From assembly GCA_965277075.1 (NCBI GenBank), contig OZ255707.1, positions 3,224,001 to 3,288,000 on the forward strand: a DNA stretch of 64,000 nucleotides. The letters run 5' to 3'. Shown in pieces: positions 1-8,735 of the stretch (the first letter of the stretch is position 1; each line of letters starts with the position of its first letter). Origin of the DNA: Lustribacter sp965277075 (GTDB taxonomy: Bacteria > Vulcanimicrobiota > Vulcanimicrobiia > Vulcanimicrobiales > Vulcanimicrobiaceae). Both the position numbers and the translations under genes were made by a program. Below the pieces are notes generated by a model. It saw only the letters and a list, made by a program, of their open reading frames with translations, ran no database searches and had not been told where the DNA came from.

Positions 1-2
1 CG

Positions 3-782
3 ACCGATCCCGACACGGTCTATGCAGGGGTCGAGGACGCGGCACTGTTTCGCTCGACGGATGGCGGCGGGACGTGGGAAGAACTCGCGGGGCTGCGCGG
101 CCACGACACCGGTTCATCATGGCAGCCGGGTGCCGGCGGAATGTGTCTGCACACGATCGTGCTTGATCCGCATATGCCGGGGCGCATGTTCGTCGCCATC
201 TCGGCGGCCGGCGCATTTCGCAGCGACGACGGCGGTGCGTCCTGGAAACCGATCAATCGCGGACTGCGCTCGGAACAGATTCCCGATCCGACCGCCGAGG
301 TCGGTCACTGCGTGCATCGGATTGCGATGCACGGCTCACGCCCGAACGTTTTGTTCATGCAGAAACATTGGGACGTCATGCGCAGCGATGACGCCGGCGA
401 TACGTGGCGCGAGATCAGCGGCAATCTTCCGACGGATTTCGGCTTCACGATCGGCGTGCACGCACACGAGCCGGAAACGGTATTCGTCGTTCCGATCAAG
501 AGCGATTCGCAGCACTTCCCGCTCGATGGAGCGTTACGCGTCTATCGCAGCCAAAGCGGTGGCGACGAGTGGGAGGCTCTGACCGAAGGGCTTCCGCAGC
601 GCGACTGTTACGTCAACGTGCTGCGCGATGCGATGGCCGTCGATTTGCTCGACGACTGCGGCGTCTATTTCGGCACGACGGGCGGCCAGGTCTACGCGTC
701 GGCGAACGGGGGCGATTCGTGGTCGGCGGTCGTCCGCGACCTTCCCGCCGTGTTGTCGGTCGAGGTGCAGACGCTCGTATGA
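3..782 (+). CDS. BNR/YCF48-like repeat protein (5' end outside window)
   Basis: The reading frame is open from the left edge, so the N-terminus is missing. The visible 259 residues contain repeated Asp-box/BNR-type units, for example FRSTDGGGTWEEL, FRSDDGGASWKPI, MRSDDAGDTWREI and YASANGGDSWSAV, spaced as in seven-bladed propellers of the exo-sialidase/YCF48/photosystem-assembly-like superfamily. Such repeats only define a fold; no catalytic residues can be assigned, so no enzymatic role is claimed. Its stop overlaps the start of the next gene (ATGA), a sign of translational coupling to the MoaD/ThiS-like protein. Confidence 0.8.
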   Translation, partial: TDPDTVYAGVEDAALFRSTDGGGTWEELAGLRGHDTGSSWQPGAGGMCLHTIVLDPHMPGRMFVAISAAGAFRSDDGGASWKPINRGLRSEQIPDPTAEVGHCVHRIAMHGSRPNVLFMQKHWDVMRSDDAGDTWREISGNLPTDFGFTIGVHAHEPETVFVVPIKSDSQHFPLDGALRVYRSQSGGDEWEALTEGLPQRDCYVNVLRDAMAVDLLDDCGVYFGTTGGQVYASANGGDSWSAVVRDLPAVLSVEVQTLV

Positions 783-1072
783 TTCGCGTTGTCGTGCCGC
801 CGAATTTGCGAGTCCTCGCCGGCGTGCCCGATGAGGTGATGCTGGACGTCGCGGCCGTCACCCAGCGTTCGATGCTCGACGCGCTCGAGTCGCAATACCC
901 GGTGTTGTGCGGTACCATTCGCGATCACGTCACAAAACAGCGGCGTCCGTTCGTGCGTTTCTTCGCGTGCGAGCGCGACCTTTCGCACGAATCACCCGAT
1001 GCGCCCCTCCCGGATGCCGTAACGCGCGGTCGCGAGCCGTTCTTGATCGTCGGGGCGATGTCGGGCGGCTGA
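779..1072 (+). CDS. MoaD/ThiS-family small carrier protein
   Basis: A 97-residue protein beginning at an ATG that overlaps the stop of the upstream BNR gene by ATGA. It has a beta-grasp-like sequence (start MIRVVVPPNL) and ends exactly in Gly-Gly (AMSGG), the C-terminal signature that MoaD, ThiS and related sulfur carriers use for adenylation and thiocarboxylation. It is somewhat longer than classic MoaD (about 80 residues). No MoaE, MoeB or ThiF partner lies nearby, so whether it serves molybdopterin synthesis or another sulfur-transfer or protein-tagging role cannot be told from the window. Confidence 0.75.
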   Translation: MIRVVVPPNLRVLAGVPDEVMLDVAAVTQRSMLDALESQYPVLCGTIRDHVTKQRRPFVRFFACERDLSHESPDAPLPDAVTRGREPFLIVGAMSGG

Positions 1073-1079
1073 AAAGGGT

Positions 1080-1730
1080 TCACCGCTGGATCACATCTGC
1101 CGCCGCCGGATCGCTCGTCTCCCAACCGGCGCGGGCGAGTTCCCGATCGATGTGTTCTTCAACCGGGTAGCCGACGCACAGATAGGCGATGAACCTCCAG
1201 GCCGGATCGACGTCCATGATGTGCCGGATGCGTTGCGGATCGAGAATCGATACCCAGCCGACGCCGAGTCCGTACGCGCGCGCCGCGAGCGCAAACGTCT
1301 GCACGGCCGCAACGACGGAATAGGAAAGCGTTTGCGGCATCTGAAGCTGCCCGAGGCCGCTGCCGCGCGGTGTCCCCTCGTCGGCGAAGGTCGCCAACTG
1401 AACCGGTGCGTTCCGCAGGCCCGCAAGTTTGAGCGAGGCATACAACGCCGCCCTCGCGCCGGAATACGACGCCAAGGCATCCCCGTTGCAGCGTTCGTAC
1501 TCGACGGCGACGGCCTCGCGCCGCGCCGGGTCGGAGACCTGAACGAATCGGGCCGGCTGACTGTAGCCGACCGACGGCGCCCATGCCGTCAGGCCGATCA
1601 GATCCCGGAGGAGCGCCGGATCGACGGGGCGTTCCGCGAACCGCCGCACGTCCCGGCGCCAACGGAACAACGTCCCGAGTTCCGCCCGAAACGACGCAGA
1701 AAACGTTGGGACCGAATCGTCTGAATCCAC
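1080..1730 (-). CDS. bluB: 5,6-dimethylbenzimidazole synthase (BluB, nitroreductase fold)
   Basis: A 216-residue protein from a GTG start at 1730. It carries the BluB hallmarks of the flavin nitroreductase fold: RRDVRRFAERPVD near residue 25, APSVGYSQPARFVQV around 50-65, and the C-terminal DPAWRFIAYLCVGYP segment followed by ELARAGWE. BluB uses O2 to break down FMNH2 into the lower ligand of cobalamin, so its presence fits an aerobic B12 user. It is divergent from the cystathionine beta-synthase gene with only a short shared promoter region. A general nitroreductase is the alternative, but the C-terminal motif favours BluB. Confidence 0.8.
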   Translation of the reverse strand: MDSDDSVPTFSASFRAELGTLFRWRRDVRRFAERPVDPALLRDLIGLTAWAPSVGYSQPARFVQVSDPARREAVAVEYERCNGDALASYSGARAALYASLKLAGLRNAPVQLATFADEGTPRGSGLGQLQMPQTLSYSVVAAVQTFALAARAYGLGVGWVSILDPQRIRHIMDVDPAWRFIAYLCVGYPVEEHIDRELARAGWETSDPAAADVIQR

Positions 1731-1778
1731 GGTGAGGCGCTTCGACGGATGGCGGTGCCTTTCGTCGAAGATCGCAGC

Positions 1779-3158
1779 ATGACGGTCTCGACGGTTTCCG
1801 GTCTCACCTACTTCGAGAACGCGCTCGATGCGGTGGGACGTACCCCGCTCGTCCGGCTCAACAGCGTGATCGACGGTGCGCGTGCGCTGGTGTTGGCGAA
1901 GGTTGAATACGTCAATCCGGGCGGCAGCGTGAAAGACCGGCCCGCCGTCGACATGATTCGCGACGCGGAAGCGCGCGGCGTCCTCAAACGCGGCTCGACG
2001 ATCATCGAGGCGACGAGCGGCAACACCGGCACCGGGCTCGCGATGGCGGCCGCGATTCGCGGCTATCGCTGCATCCTCGTCATGCCCGACAAGATGTCGA
2101 AAGAAAAGATCGACCTGCTCAAGGCGTACGGTGCCGAAGTCGTCATCACGCCGACGAGCGTGCCGAACGATTCTCCCGAGTCGTACTACAGCGTCGCCGA
2201 CCGGCTCACCAACGACATTCCGGGTGCCTTCCAACCCGATCAGTGGCACAACGCAAACAATCCGGGTGCTCACTATCGCACGACGGGGCCGGAGATCTGG
2301 GACCAAACGGGCGGCCAGGTTACGCACCTCGTCAGCGGTATGGGCACCGGCGGTACGATTTCCGGGACGGCCCGTTTCCTCAAGGAGCAGAACCCGCAGA
2401 TCGTCGTCGTCGGCGCGGATCCGGAGGGGTCGATCTACTCCGGCGACACGCCGAAATCGTATAAGGTCGAGGGCATCGGCATGAGCTATCTGCCGAAGAC
2501 GGTCGACATGCGCGTCATCGATACGATCCTGCGCATCTCCGATCGCGAGAGTTTTCTGATGGCGCGGCGGGTCGCGCGCGAGGAAGGTCTGCTGGTCGGC
2601 GGCTCGTCCGGCACGGCGGTCGCGGCGGCGGTGCGTGTGGCGCGCGATCTCCCGCCCAAAGCCGTGCTCGTCGTGATCATGCCCGACTCCGGACGCGGTT
2701 ACATGTCGAAAATTTTCAACGACGAGTGGATGCGCGTGAACGGCTTCCTCGGCGAGGACAAGCGCACGGAGTCGGTCGGCGACGTCTTGCGCTCGAAGCG
2801 CTCGAACGCCATGATTACGGTCAACGGCGACGAGCCCGTCAAAGACGCGCTCGACTTGCTGCGCCGTTACGAGATTTCTCAGCTTCCGGTCATGCGGGGG
2901 CGTGAGATCATCGGATCGATCAACGACGTCGCGGTCATGCAAGCGGTTTTCGACCATCCGGACATGATGGACAAGCCGGTCCGCGAAGTGATGGGCCGGC
3001 CGTTTCCGACCCTCGAGGGCGTCGTCGAAATCGACCGCGCCTACAAGATGCTCACGCTGGCGAACCCAGCGATCGTCGTGCTCGATTCGGGTGACCCGGT
3101 GGGGGTCGTGACGCGGCAGGACATCATCAGCTTTCTCTCATCGAAGATCGGGCCGTAG
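1779..3158 (+). CDS. Cystathionine beta-synthase with C-terminal CBS domain pair
   Basis: A 459-residue fold-type II PLP enzyme from the ATG at 1779; an in-frame ATG at 1749 would add 10 residues that the family usually lacks. The PLP lysine lies in NPGGSVKDRPA, the phosphate loop is SGMGTGGTISG, and the substrate loop is EATSGNTGTG. Residues from about 340 on form two CBS motifs (DEPVKDALDLLRRYEISQLPV and the terminal DPVGVVTRQDIISFLSS). It condenses homocysteine (or O-acylserine) with serine or sulfide; a cysteine synthase with regulatory CBS domains is the alternative. It precedes bchF on the same strand after a perfect palindrome. Confidence 0.88.
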   Translation: MTVSTVSGLTYFENALDAVGRTPLVRLNSVIDGARALVLAKVEYVNPGGSVKDRPAVDMIRDAEARGVLKRGSTIIEATSGNTGTGLAMAAAIRGYRCILVMPDKMSKEKIDLLKAYGAEVVITPTSVPNDSPESYYSVADRLTNDIPGAFQPDQWHNANNPGAHYRTTGPEIWDQTGGQVTHLVSGMGTGGTISGTARFLKEQNPQIVVVGADPEGSIYSGDTPKSYKVEGIGMSYLPKTVDMRVIDTILRISDRESFLMARRVAREEGLLVGGSSGTAVAAAVRVARDLPPKAVLVVIMPDSGRGYMSKIFNDEWMRVNGFLGEDKRTESVGDVLRSKRSNAMITVNGDEPVKDALDLLRRYEISQLPVMRGREIIGSINDVAVMQAVFDHPDMMDKPVREVMGRPFPTLEGVVEIDRAYKMLTLANPAIVVLDSGDPVGVVTRQDIISFLSSKIGP

Positions 3159-3160
3159 AG

Positions 3161-3179
3161 GATTCACGGTCCGTGAATC
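3161..3179. repeat. Perfect 9-1-9 palindrome upstream of the bchF operon
   Basis: GATTCACGGTCCGTGAATC is a perfect inverted repeat with a single central base. It starts three bases after the stop of the cystathionine beta-synthase gene and about 90 bases before bchF. No run of T follows, so it does not look like a normal intrinsic terminator; a dimeric-regulator operator is a possible reading. Confidence 0.6.
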
Positions 3180-3269
3180 TGTGTTTCGGCTTCGCCAAGG
3201 CGCCGTGGCTTCGGGTGAGGTGAGGCGCATCACCGTCCGCGCGCTCGACGAAGCCTACGATTGCAGCGG

Positions 3270-3737
3270 ATGGCCAGCATCAGCATCGACCAGGTTCGGG
3301 AACGCCGCGAGGCGAGCGTCTGGACGCGGGTTCACCCGATCTTTGCCCTCGGCCAACTCGGCGCGTTCGTCGTATCGGTCGGCTTTCTGATCGCGTATTT
3401 TGCCGGCTGGGTGAATTTCGCGGCCGTCCACGAGTCGGTATTGATCAAGATCGCGCTGATGATCGGCGCGATCGTGTCGGGTGCGTTCTGGGAACACGAC
3501 GTCTTCGGCCCGTACTGGTTTGCGCCGGAGTTTTTCTTCGAAGACGCGATGACGGTGAACGTCTTCCTGCTCCATCTCGGCTATCTCGCCGTCGTGTATA
3601 CGCAACCGGCCGAGCCGAGCAAAGCCATCGTCGTACTGATGGTTGCATACGTCGTCTACGTGGCGAACGTGGCGCAGTACATTTGGCGGACGCACAAGAT
3701 GGGTGTGGACGCCATCGGCGTGCGCGTGCAATCGTGA
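3270..3737 (+). CDS. bchF: 3-vinyl bacteriochlorophyllide hydratase
   Basis: A 155-residue integral membrane protein (ATG at 3270; a TTG at 3261 would add three residues). It shows the BchF pattern: RRRxASVWTRVHPIF-like N-terminus (RREASVWTRVHPIFALGQ), several hydrophobic helices, the central GAFWEHDVFGPYWFAPEFFFEDA block and the late HLGYLAVVY segment. It hydrates the C-3 vinyl group of the (bacterio)chlorophyllide on the route to the acetyl group of BChl a. The gene opens a tight operon, bchF-C-X-Y-Z; its stop overlaps the bchC start (GTGA). Confidence 0.93.
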   Translation: MASISIDQVRERREASVWTRVHPIFALGQLGAFVVSVGFLIAYFAGWVNFAAVHESVLIKIALMIGAIVSGAFWEHDVFGPYWFAPEFFFEDAMTVNVFLLHLGYLAVVYTQPAEPSKAIVVLMVAYVVYVANVAQYIWRTHKMGVDAIGVRVQS

Positions 3738-4732
3738 GCGATCGTTTCGCGCGTGCCGTTGTGTTCGCCGAGGCCGGTCGCTTGGATTTGCGCGACGTTT
3801 CGCTGCGCGAACCGGCGAGCGACGAGGTCCTCGTCGATACGCACTTCTCGTCGATATCTGCCGGTACGGAACGCTTGCTCTTCGGCGGCGCCTTGCCGGG
3901 GTTTCCGTTTCTCCGCTTTCCGCTCGTCCCCGGCTACGAGGCCGTCGGCATCGTTACCGAACGCGGCGTCGACGTGGACGGCGTGAACGTCGGCGACGAA
4001 GTATTCGTCGGCGGTAGCATGTGCTATACCGACGTTGCGGCGGCCTTCGGCGGCCAGGCATCGCGCCTGATCAAGAAAGCGTCGCAGGTCGTGCCATTGC
4101 ACGGTATCCCGATGGCGCACGCGCCGTTGATCGCGCTGGCCGCCACCTCGCTGCACGGCATTCGCCGGCTGGGGGACGTGCGCGGCAAACGCATCGGCGT
4201 GCTCGGTATGGGCGCCATCGGGCAGTTCGCCGCGCGCTTCGCCGTTGCCGCGGGTGCGATCGTCAGTGAAGCCGACAGCAATCCCGCCCGTCTCGGAAAG
4301 ATCGTGGGCGTCACGCCGTTCGCATTGGATGGTGCGCCGGCGGCGCCCGTGCACGATCATGGGATTTCACGAAACGAACATGGAGCCCCGGCGCGCGACC
4401 TCTTCGACGTCATCATCGAGGCTACCGGAAAATCCGAGCTGATCGCGGCCTGCAGCGATTTGCTCGCCGTACGCGGCGCGATCGTCTTGCTCTCGTACTA
4501 CGATCGGCTCGTGTGCAATTTCGTCCCGCTGTTTTTAAAAGAGCCGTCGCTCGTCGTTTCACGCGAGTGGGATCACGACGATCTGCTCGCGGCGCGCGAC
4601 GCGATTGCCGACGGTCGCGTGACCATCGCCGATTTGGCGACCGATGCGTACCCGATCGACCGCTATGAATCTGCGTATGCCGCCGCGTTCGGCGATCCCT
4701 CGACCTTGAAAGTGATACTGCAATGGGCGTAG
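3734..4732 (+). CDS. bchC: Bacteriochlorophyllide a dehydrogenase
   Basis: A 332-residue medium-chain dehydrogenase-like protein from a GTG that overlaps the bchF stop. It has an N-terminal GroES-like domain (SSISAGTERLLF, FPLVPGYEAVGIV) and a Rossmann motif, IGVLGMGAIGQFAARFA. Like other BchC proteins it lacks the structural-zinc cysteine cluster of alcohol dehydrogenases. It oxidises the 3-(1-hydroxyethyl) group to the acetyl group of BChl a. Its position between the C-3 hydratase and the chlorin reductase genes supports the call. The last ten bases overlap bchX. Confidence 0.93.
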   Translation: MSDRFARAVVFAEAGRLDLRDVSLREPASDEVLVDTHFSSISAGTERLLFGGALPGFPFLRFPLVPGYEAVGIVTERGVDVDGVNVGDEVFVGGSMCYTDVAAAFGGQASRLIKKASQVVPLHGIPMAHAPLIALAATSLHGIRRLGDVRGKRIGVLGMGAIGQFAARFAVAAGAIVSEADSNPARLGKIVGVTPFALDGAPAAPVHDHGISRNEHGAPARDLFDVIIEATGKSELIAACSDLLAVRGAIVLLSYYDRLVCNFVPLFLKEPSLVVSREWDHDDLLAARDAIADGRVTIADLATDAYPIDRYESAYAAAFGDPSTLKVILQWA

Positions 4733-5751
4733 CCAAGAATTCCACCGTCGCCGTCTACGGCAAAGGCGGAGCCGGCAAATCGTTCCTTACGTCGATGACG
4801 GCGAAAACGTTGACGGCGCGCGGAAATCGCGTGTTGCAGATGGGCTGCGATCCCAAACACGACTCGGTCGTGACGCATTTCGGCGGCGCGCTGATCCCGA
4901 CGTTGCTCGGCACGTGGGCCAAGTTCGACAGCGAAGGGAAAGGCGAAGAACTTGGGCCGGAGCACGTGATCTTCAAGGGCAACGGCGTGTACTGCATCGA
5001 GCTCGGCGGCCCGGAGTCGGCGCGCGGTTGCGGCGGGCGCGGTATCACGTTCGGGTTTCAAACGCTCGAGAAGTGGGGCCTCTCGGAGTGGAACTTCGAG
5101 TACATGCTGCTCGACTTTCTCGGCGATGTGGTGTGCGGCGGATTCGGGACGCCGATCGCGCGTTCGATGGCTGACAAATTGATCATCGTTTGCAGCTGTG
5201 AGGGCCAGTCGCTCTATGCGGCCAACAACATCGCAAGCGCGGTGCGCTACTTCGCCGAACAGGGCGGAAAGACGCGCTGCCTCGGGCTCTTCGTTAACAA
5301 AGACGACGGCTCGGGCAAAGGCGACAAACTGGCCGAGTGGCTCGGCGTACCGGTGCTCGCGAAGTTGCCGCTCTTGCCGCAAGACGACGTGATGCCGAAC
5401 GGCGTGCCGCATCCGATGATCACCGAAGCGGTGACCAAAATCGTCGACGCGATCGACAACCGCGAAGCGGTCGTGCCGAACAAAGTCGACTTCGTCGAGT
5501 TCATGATGTCGCTCTCGGGTAACGCCGCGGAAATGGACGGCACGGCCGTATCGGCGGATGAGTTGTGGTCGTTGCCGGAGATCGATTCGGCGCCCGTCGT
5601 GCAAGCGAAAGACGTGCTGGCCGGCATCCCCAACGGTGGCAGCGTCGATCATCGCTACCTCGAATCCGAAGACGATTCGAAGGGACTGCTCGGACCGACG
5701 ATTATTAGCGTCGGCGGCGGCGCCGTCCCCGCCGGCGCTTGGGAGCGTTGA
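4723..5751 (+). CDS. bchX: Chlorophyllide a reductase iron protein, subunit X
   Basis: A 342-residue NifH/BchL-superfamily ATPase. P-loop YGKGGAGKS at residues 12-20; GCDPKHDS at 41-48; the two [4Fe-4S] ligand cysteines fit at C103 (ARGCGGRG) and C138 (GDVVCGGFG). The length, the EFM-type C-terminal extension and the position before bchYZ distinguish it from BchL, which is encoded separately at 29890-30726. It is the ATP-dependent electron donor to BchYZ, reducing the C7=C8 bond of chlorophyllide. The start overlaps bchC. Confidence 0.95.
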   Translation: MGVAKNSTVAVYGKGGAGKSFLTSMTAKTLTARGNRVLQMGCDPKHDSVVTHFGGALIPTLLGTWAKFDSEGKGEELGPEHVIFKGNGVYCIELGGPESARGCGGRGITFGFQTLEKWGLSEWNFEYMLLDFLGDVVCGGFGTPIARSMADKLIIVCSCEGQSLYAANNIASAVRYFAEQGGKTRCLGLFVNKDDGSGKGDKLAEWLGVPVLAKLPLLPQDDVMPNGVPHPMITEAVTKIVDAIDNREAVVPNKVDFVEFMMSLSGNAAEMDGTAVSADELWSLPEIDSAPVVQAKDVLAGIPNGGSVDHRYLESEDDSKGLLGPTIISVGGGAVPAGAWER

Positions 5752-5816
5752 TGGATTCGGCTACGCGGAATCTGTTGCGTTGGCGCTTCGCGCAAACCGG
5801 CAAAGGAGTCGTCTGA
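5751..5816 (+). other. Possible 21-residue ORF between bchX and bchY
   Basis: An ATG overlaps the bchX stop (TGATG at 5749-5753) and opens a 21-codon frame (start MDSATRNLLRWRF) whose TGA ends one base before the bchY ATG. The bchY ribosome-binding site, AAAGGAG at 5802-5808, lies inside it. It could be a leader peptide or coupling ORF that carries ribosomes into bchY, or simply a chance open frame. No homologue is recognised. Confidence 0.25.
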
Positions 5817-5817
5817 G

Positions 5818-7161
5818 ATGGCGAAGCAGCCGTCCTCGATGTGTCCCGCGTTCGGCGCGGTGCGCAATCTCTTGCGTATGGAAGACGCGATGCCGATCGT
5901 GATCTCATCGGGTGACGGATGCCTGTACGGACACACGTTCGTCGCGCACTTCTACGTCGCGAACCGCCCGATCTTTTCACCCGGCGTGTCATCGGAGATT
6001 TGGGCGAAAGGCTCCGCGTTCGACGAGTTGCGCGCGATGGTGCACGAGATGGCCGAGAAACATGCGCCCTCGATCATTCCGATCTGTTCGTTGTGCGTCT
6101 CCGATACCGTCGGCTTGCCGTTCGATCTGCTGCCGAAGCAGATCGGCAACACCGAGGTGATCTACGTTCCGCTGCCCGCGTACTCGGTGCACACACACGC
6201 GCGCGCGAAAGACATCGTCGTCGATTCGCTCGTGTGGCGTTTGCCGCCGCAACGCAAGACGCGCGCCGGCGTTAACCTTATCGGTGAGGTATTCCCGAAC
6301 GACCCGATCGCGATCGACACCGTATTGCGACGACTCGGCACGCACGTCAACACCCACGTTCCCGGCCCGCGCTGGAGCGATTACGTGGCGATGGTCGACG
6401 GCGCGCTCAACGCGCCGCTGCATCCGTTCTACACCGAAAGCGTCAAGCGGATGAAGATGAAGCAGGGCCTGCCCTTCGTCGAAGGCGCGCCGGTCGGAAT
6501 CGACGGAACCGCAACCTGGATTCGCTCCGTCGGCGCTGCGCTCGGGATGGACAACGTGCTCGTCGACGCGGTCGCACGCGATGAAGCAGAAAAGGTTCGC
6601 GCGGCGATGGCCGACTATCCCCTCGCCGGCAAAACGGTGATGGTCGCCGGCTACGAGGGCCACGAATTCTTGCTGGTGCGACTGTTGATCGAAGCCGGCG
6701 CGCGTGTGCCTTACCTCTCGACGGCCGTCAACACGAACCCGCTCGCCCGCCGCGAAGAAGCATGGCTTGCGGAACGCGATTGCACGGTGCTTTACGGCGC
6801 GAACTTCGACGACGAGATTGGTGCACTGACCGATCACCCCTACGACTTGGTCGTCGGTACGACTCCGCTGTGCGCGCACGCGAAAGAGCTCGGGATTCCG
6901 GCGATCTACTACACCAATGCGATGGCGACGCGGTCGATGATGCTTGCCGACGGCGCAGGTGACATCTTGCGCCTCGTCACGGCGACGTTGCGCAGCAAGC
7001 CGCGCTATGACATGATCGCGCGTTTCTTTGCCGAGGACGACGCACCGGTGCTGAGCGCGACGTCGTGGGCGCCGCGCAAGCCGACGATCGATTTGACGAC
7101 GCACCTCACGGTCGGCGGCCACTTCGAGCCGCGGGGTTCACTGCGCCCGGGGTCGCCGTAG
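5818..7161 (+). CDS. bchY: Chlorophyllide a reductase subunit Y
   Basis: A 447-residue protein with an AAAGGAG site about nine bases upstream of its ATG. Cysteines that match the catalytic-component [4Fe-4S] ligands are visible at C9 (SSMCPAFGA), C35 (GDGCLYGH) and C90/C93 (ICSLCVSD). The second half contains the YEGHEFLLVRLLIEAGA-type nitrogenase-like Rossmann domain. With BchZ it forms the MoFe-protein-like component that receives electrons from BchX. It is at the short end for BchY. The bchZ GTG overlaps its TAG by one base. Confidence 0.93.
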   Translation: MAKQPSSMCPAFGAVRNLLRMEDAMPIVISSGDGCLYGHTFVAHFYVANRPIFSPGVSSEIWAKGSAFDELRAMVHEMAEKHAPSIIPICSLCVSDTVGLPFDLLPKQIGNTEVIYVPLPAYSVHTHARAKDIVVDSLVWRLPPQRKTRAGVNLIGEVFPNDPIAIDTVLRRLGTHVNTHVPGPRWSDYVAMVDGALNAPLHPFYTESVKRMKMKQGLPFVEGAPVGIDGTATWIRSVGAALGMDNVLVDAVARDEAEKVRAAMADYPLAGKTVMVAGYEGHEFLLVRLLIEAGARVPYLSTAVNTNPLARREEAWLAERDCTVLYGANFDDEIGALTDHPYDLVVGTTPLCAHAKELGIPAIYYTNAMATRSMMLADGAGDILRLVTATLRSKPRYDMIARFFAEDDAPVLSATSWAPRKPTIDLTTHLTVGGHFEPRGSLRPGSP

Positions 7162-8732
7162 TGGCGAAGCCTCCGGCGGAGCTGGTCTCCGACGTCGTCA
7201 ACACACCGATTCGTAAGCGTGTCACCGATCTCGACCACGCCGGCGGGGACACCGGCGCGATGCAGGTCTTCGCAAACTTGAGCGACGCGAACGTCGTGCT
7301 CGACGGTCCCGTCGGGTGTCACGTAATGCCGGCGGTCGCCGTTATCAACTACACCGACTCGATTCCCTACTTGCAGAACGTGACGTGCTCCGAGCTCTCC
7401 GAAAACGAGATTACGATCGCGGGAACGCTGCTGGCGCTCAAGGAAAAGGTGGGGCGCGCAAGTGCGGCCGGCAAGCAAGTCTTCATCGTCTCGACGCCGA
7501 TGTCGGAATTGATCGGCGCGTCGTGGACGACGGAAGGCGCGGATACGCCCGGCTCGGCGCTGTTCTTCGATGCGCATTCGCTCGACGACGACGAGTGGGC
7601 ATCGCGCGATCGCGCGCTGCTCTTTCTCTGGCAGAACCGGATGCATTTCGTTCGTCCGCCGTCCGTCGCGGCACTTCCGGCGAAAACGCGACCGCGCGTC
7701 AACGTCATCGGGCCGACGTACGGCAACTTCAACTCGTACAGCGATCTCGCCGAGATCGAGCGGCTCATCGCGGGCATCGGCGCGGACATCAACCTCGTGT
7801 ACCCGTCGCGCGCCGCATCATACGATACGCCGCATCTCGCCGATGCCGACGCATCGATCGTGATGTATCGCGAATACGGGACGTCGCTCGCGCGCGAGGT
7901 CGGCTTGCCGACGTTCTTCGCGCCCTTCGGGCTCGAGCAGACCACCGCGTTTCTGCGCGGCCTTGGTGACGCGCTCGGTGTGCGCGCTCAGGCCGACGCG
8001 TTTATCGCGAAGGAAAAGACCACGACGCTCGCTGCGTGGCGGGACATCTGGAAGTCAACCCACAGCGATTTCTTCGCGAACGCGCCGATCGCGATCGTCG
8101 CGCCGCCGACCTATAAAAACGGGCTCGAGGCATATCTCGGCGGCGAACTCGGTCTGCCGGTCGCGTTCAGTGCGTACCGCACCGGTCCGGAAAGCACCCC
8201 GAATGAAGGCGTCCGCGCGGCGCTGCGCGATGCGAGCCCCTCGCCGATGCTCGTCTTCGGCTCGATCAACGAACGCATGATCATCGCGCAGGAGCAACTG
8301 CCGTCGCGCTTCTCGCAAGTTTCGTTTCCCGGCGCAGTCGTGCGCCGTGCGACCGGGACGCCCTTCGTCGGCTACGCCGGTGCCGTATGGCTGTTGCAGC
8401 TCGTGTGCGAAACGCTCTTCGACGTACTTTTCGCGAACCTGCCGACGTCGGCCGTTCCGCCGTTGCGCGCCGAGGCGCCGACGCGCGATCTGCTCGCGAG
8501 CGCGCCGCAGATCGTCGCAAACGACGGCAAAGGCCGCAACAGCGTGGTCACGTGGACCGAAGAAGCGAAGCAACACGCGGAAGTCGTGCTCAAACGCGTC
8601 CCGTTCTTCGTTCGCGTTTCGGTGAACAAGAAGCTCCGCGCCGAAGCGGAAGGGTTGGCGCGCGAACGCGGCGTCGATGTCGATCGTTCGATCGTCAACG
8701 AGATCACGGCCAAGTTTTCGCGTAACCGGTGA
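7161..8732 (+). CDS. bchZ: Chlorophyllide a reductase subunit Z
   Basis: A 523-residue protein from a GTG that shares one base with the bchY stop. It has the BchZ/BchB fold: C53 in DGPVGCHVMPAV (the Z-side cluster ligand), NVIGPTYGNFNSYSD in the middle, and the C-terminal KRVPFFVRVSVNKKLRAEAE segment shared with BchB. It pairs with BchY in chlorophyllide a oxidoreductase, the enzyme that commits the pathway to the bacteriochlorin ring. The next gene, a dprA homologue, follows after three bases. Confidence 0.94.
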   Translation: MAKPPAELVSDVVNTPIRKRVTDLDHAGGDTGAMQVFANLSDANVVLDGPVGCHVMPAVAVINYTDSIPYLQNVTCSELSENEITIAGTLLALKEKVGRASAAGKQVFIVSTPMSELIGASWTTEGADTPGSALFFDAHSLDDDEWASRDRALLFLWQNRMHFVRPPSVAALPAKTRPRVNVIGPTYGNFNSYSDLAEIERLIAGIGADINLVYPSRAASYDTPHLADADASIVMYREYGTSLAREVGLPTFFAPFGLEQTTAFLRGLGDALGVRAQADAFIAKEKTTTLAAWRDIWKSTHSDFFANAPIAIVAPPTYKNGLEAYLGGELGLPVAFSAYRTGPESTPNEGVRAALRDASPSPMLVFGSINERMIIAQEQLPSRFSQVSFPGAVVRRATGTPFVGYAGAVWLLQLVCETLFDVLFANLPTSAVPPLRAEAPTRDLLASAPQIVANDGKGRNSVVTWTEEAKQHAEVVLKRVPFFVRVSVNKKLRAEAEGLARERGVDVDRSIVNEITAKFSRNR

Positions 8733-8735
8733 CGC

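Noticed and set aside
1080..2957. A 625-codon minus-strand frame that extends bluB through the opposite strand of the cystathionine beta-synthase gene
   Set aside because: Only the last 216 codons match BluB. The rest is a low-complexity Arg/Asp-rich frame typical of antisense translation in high-GC DNA.
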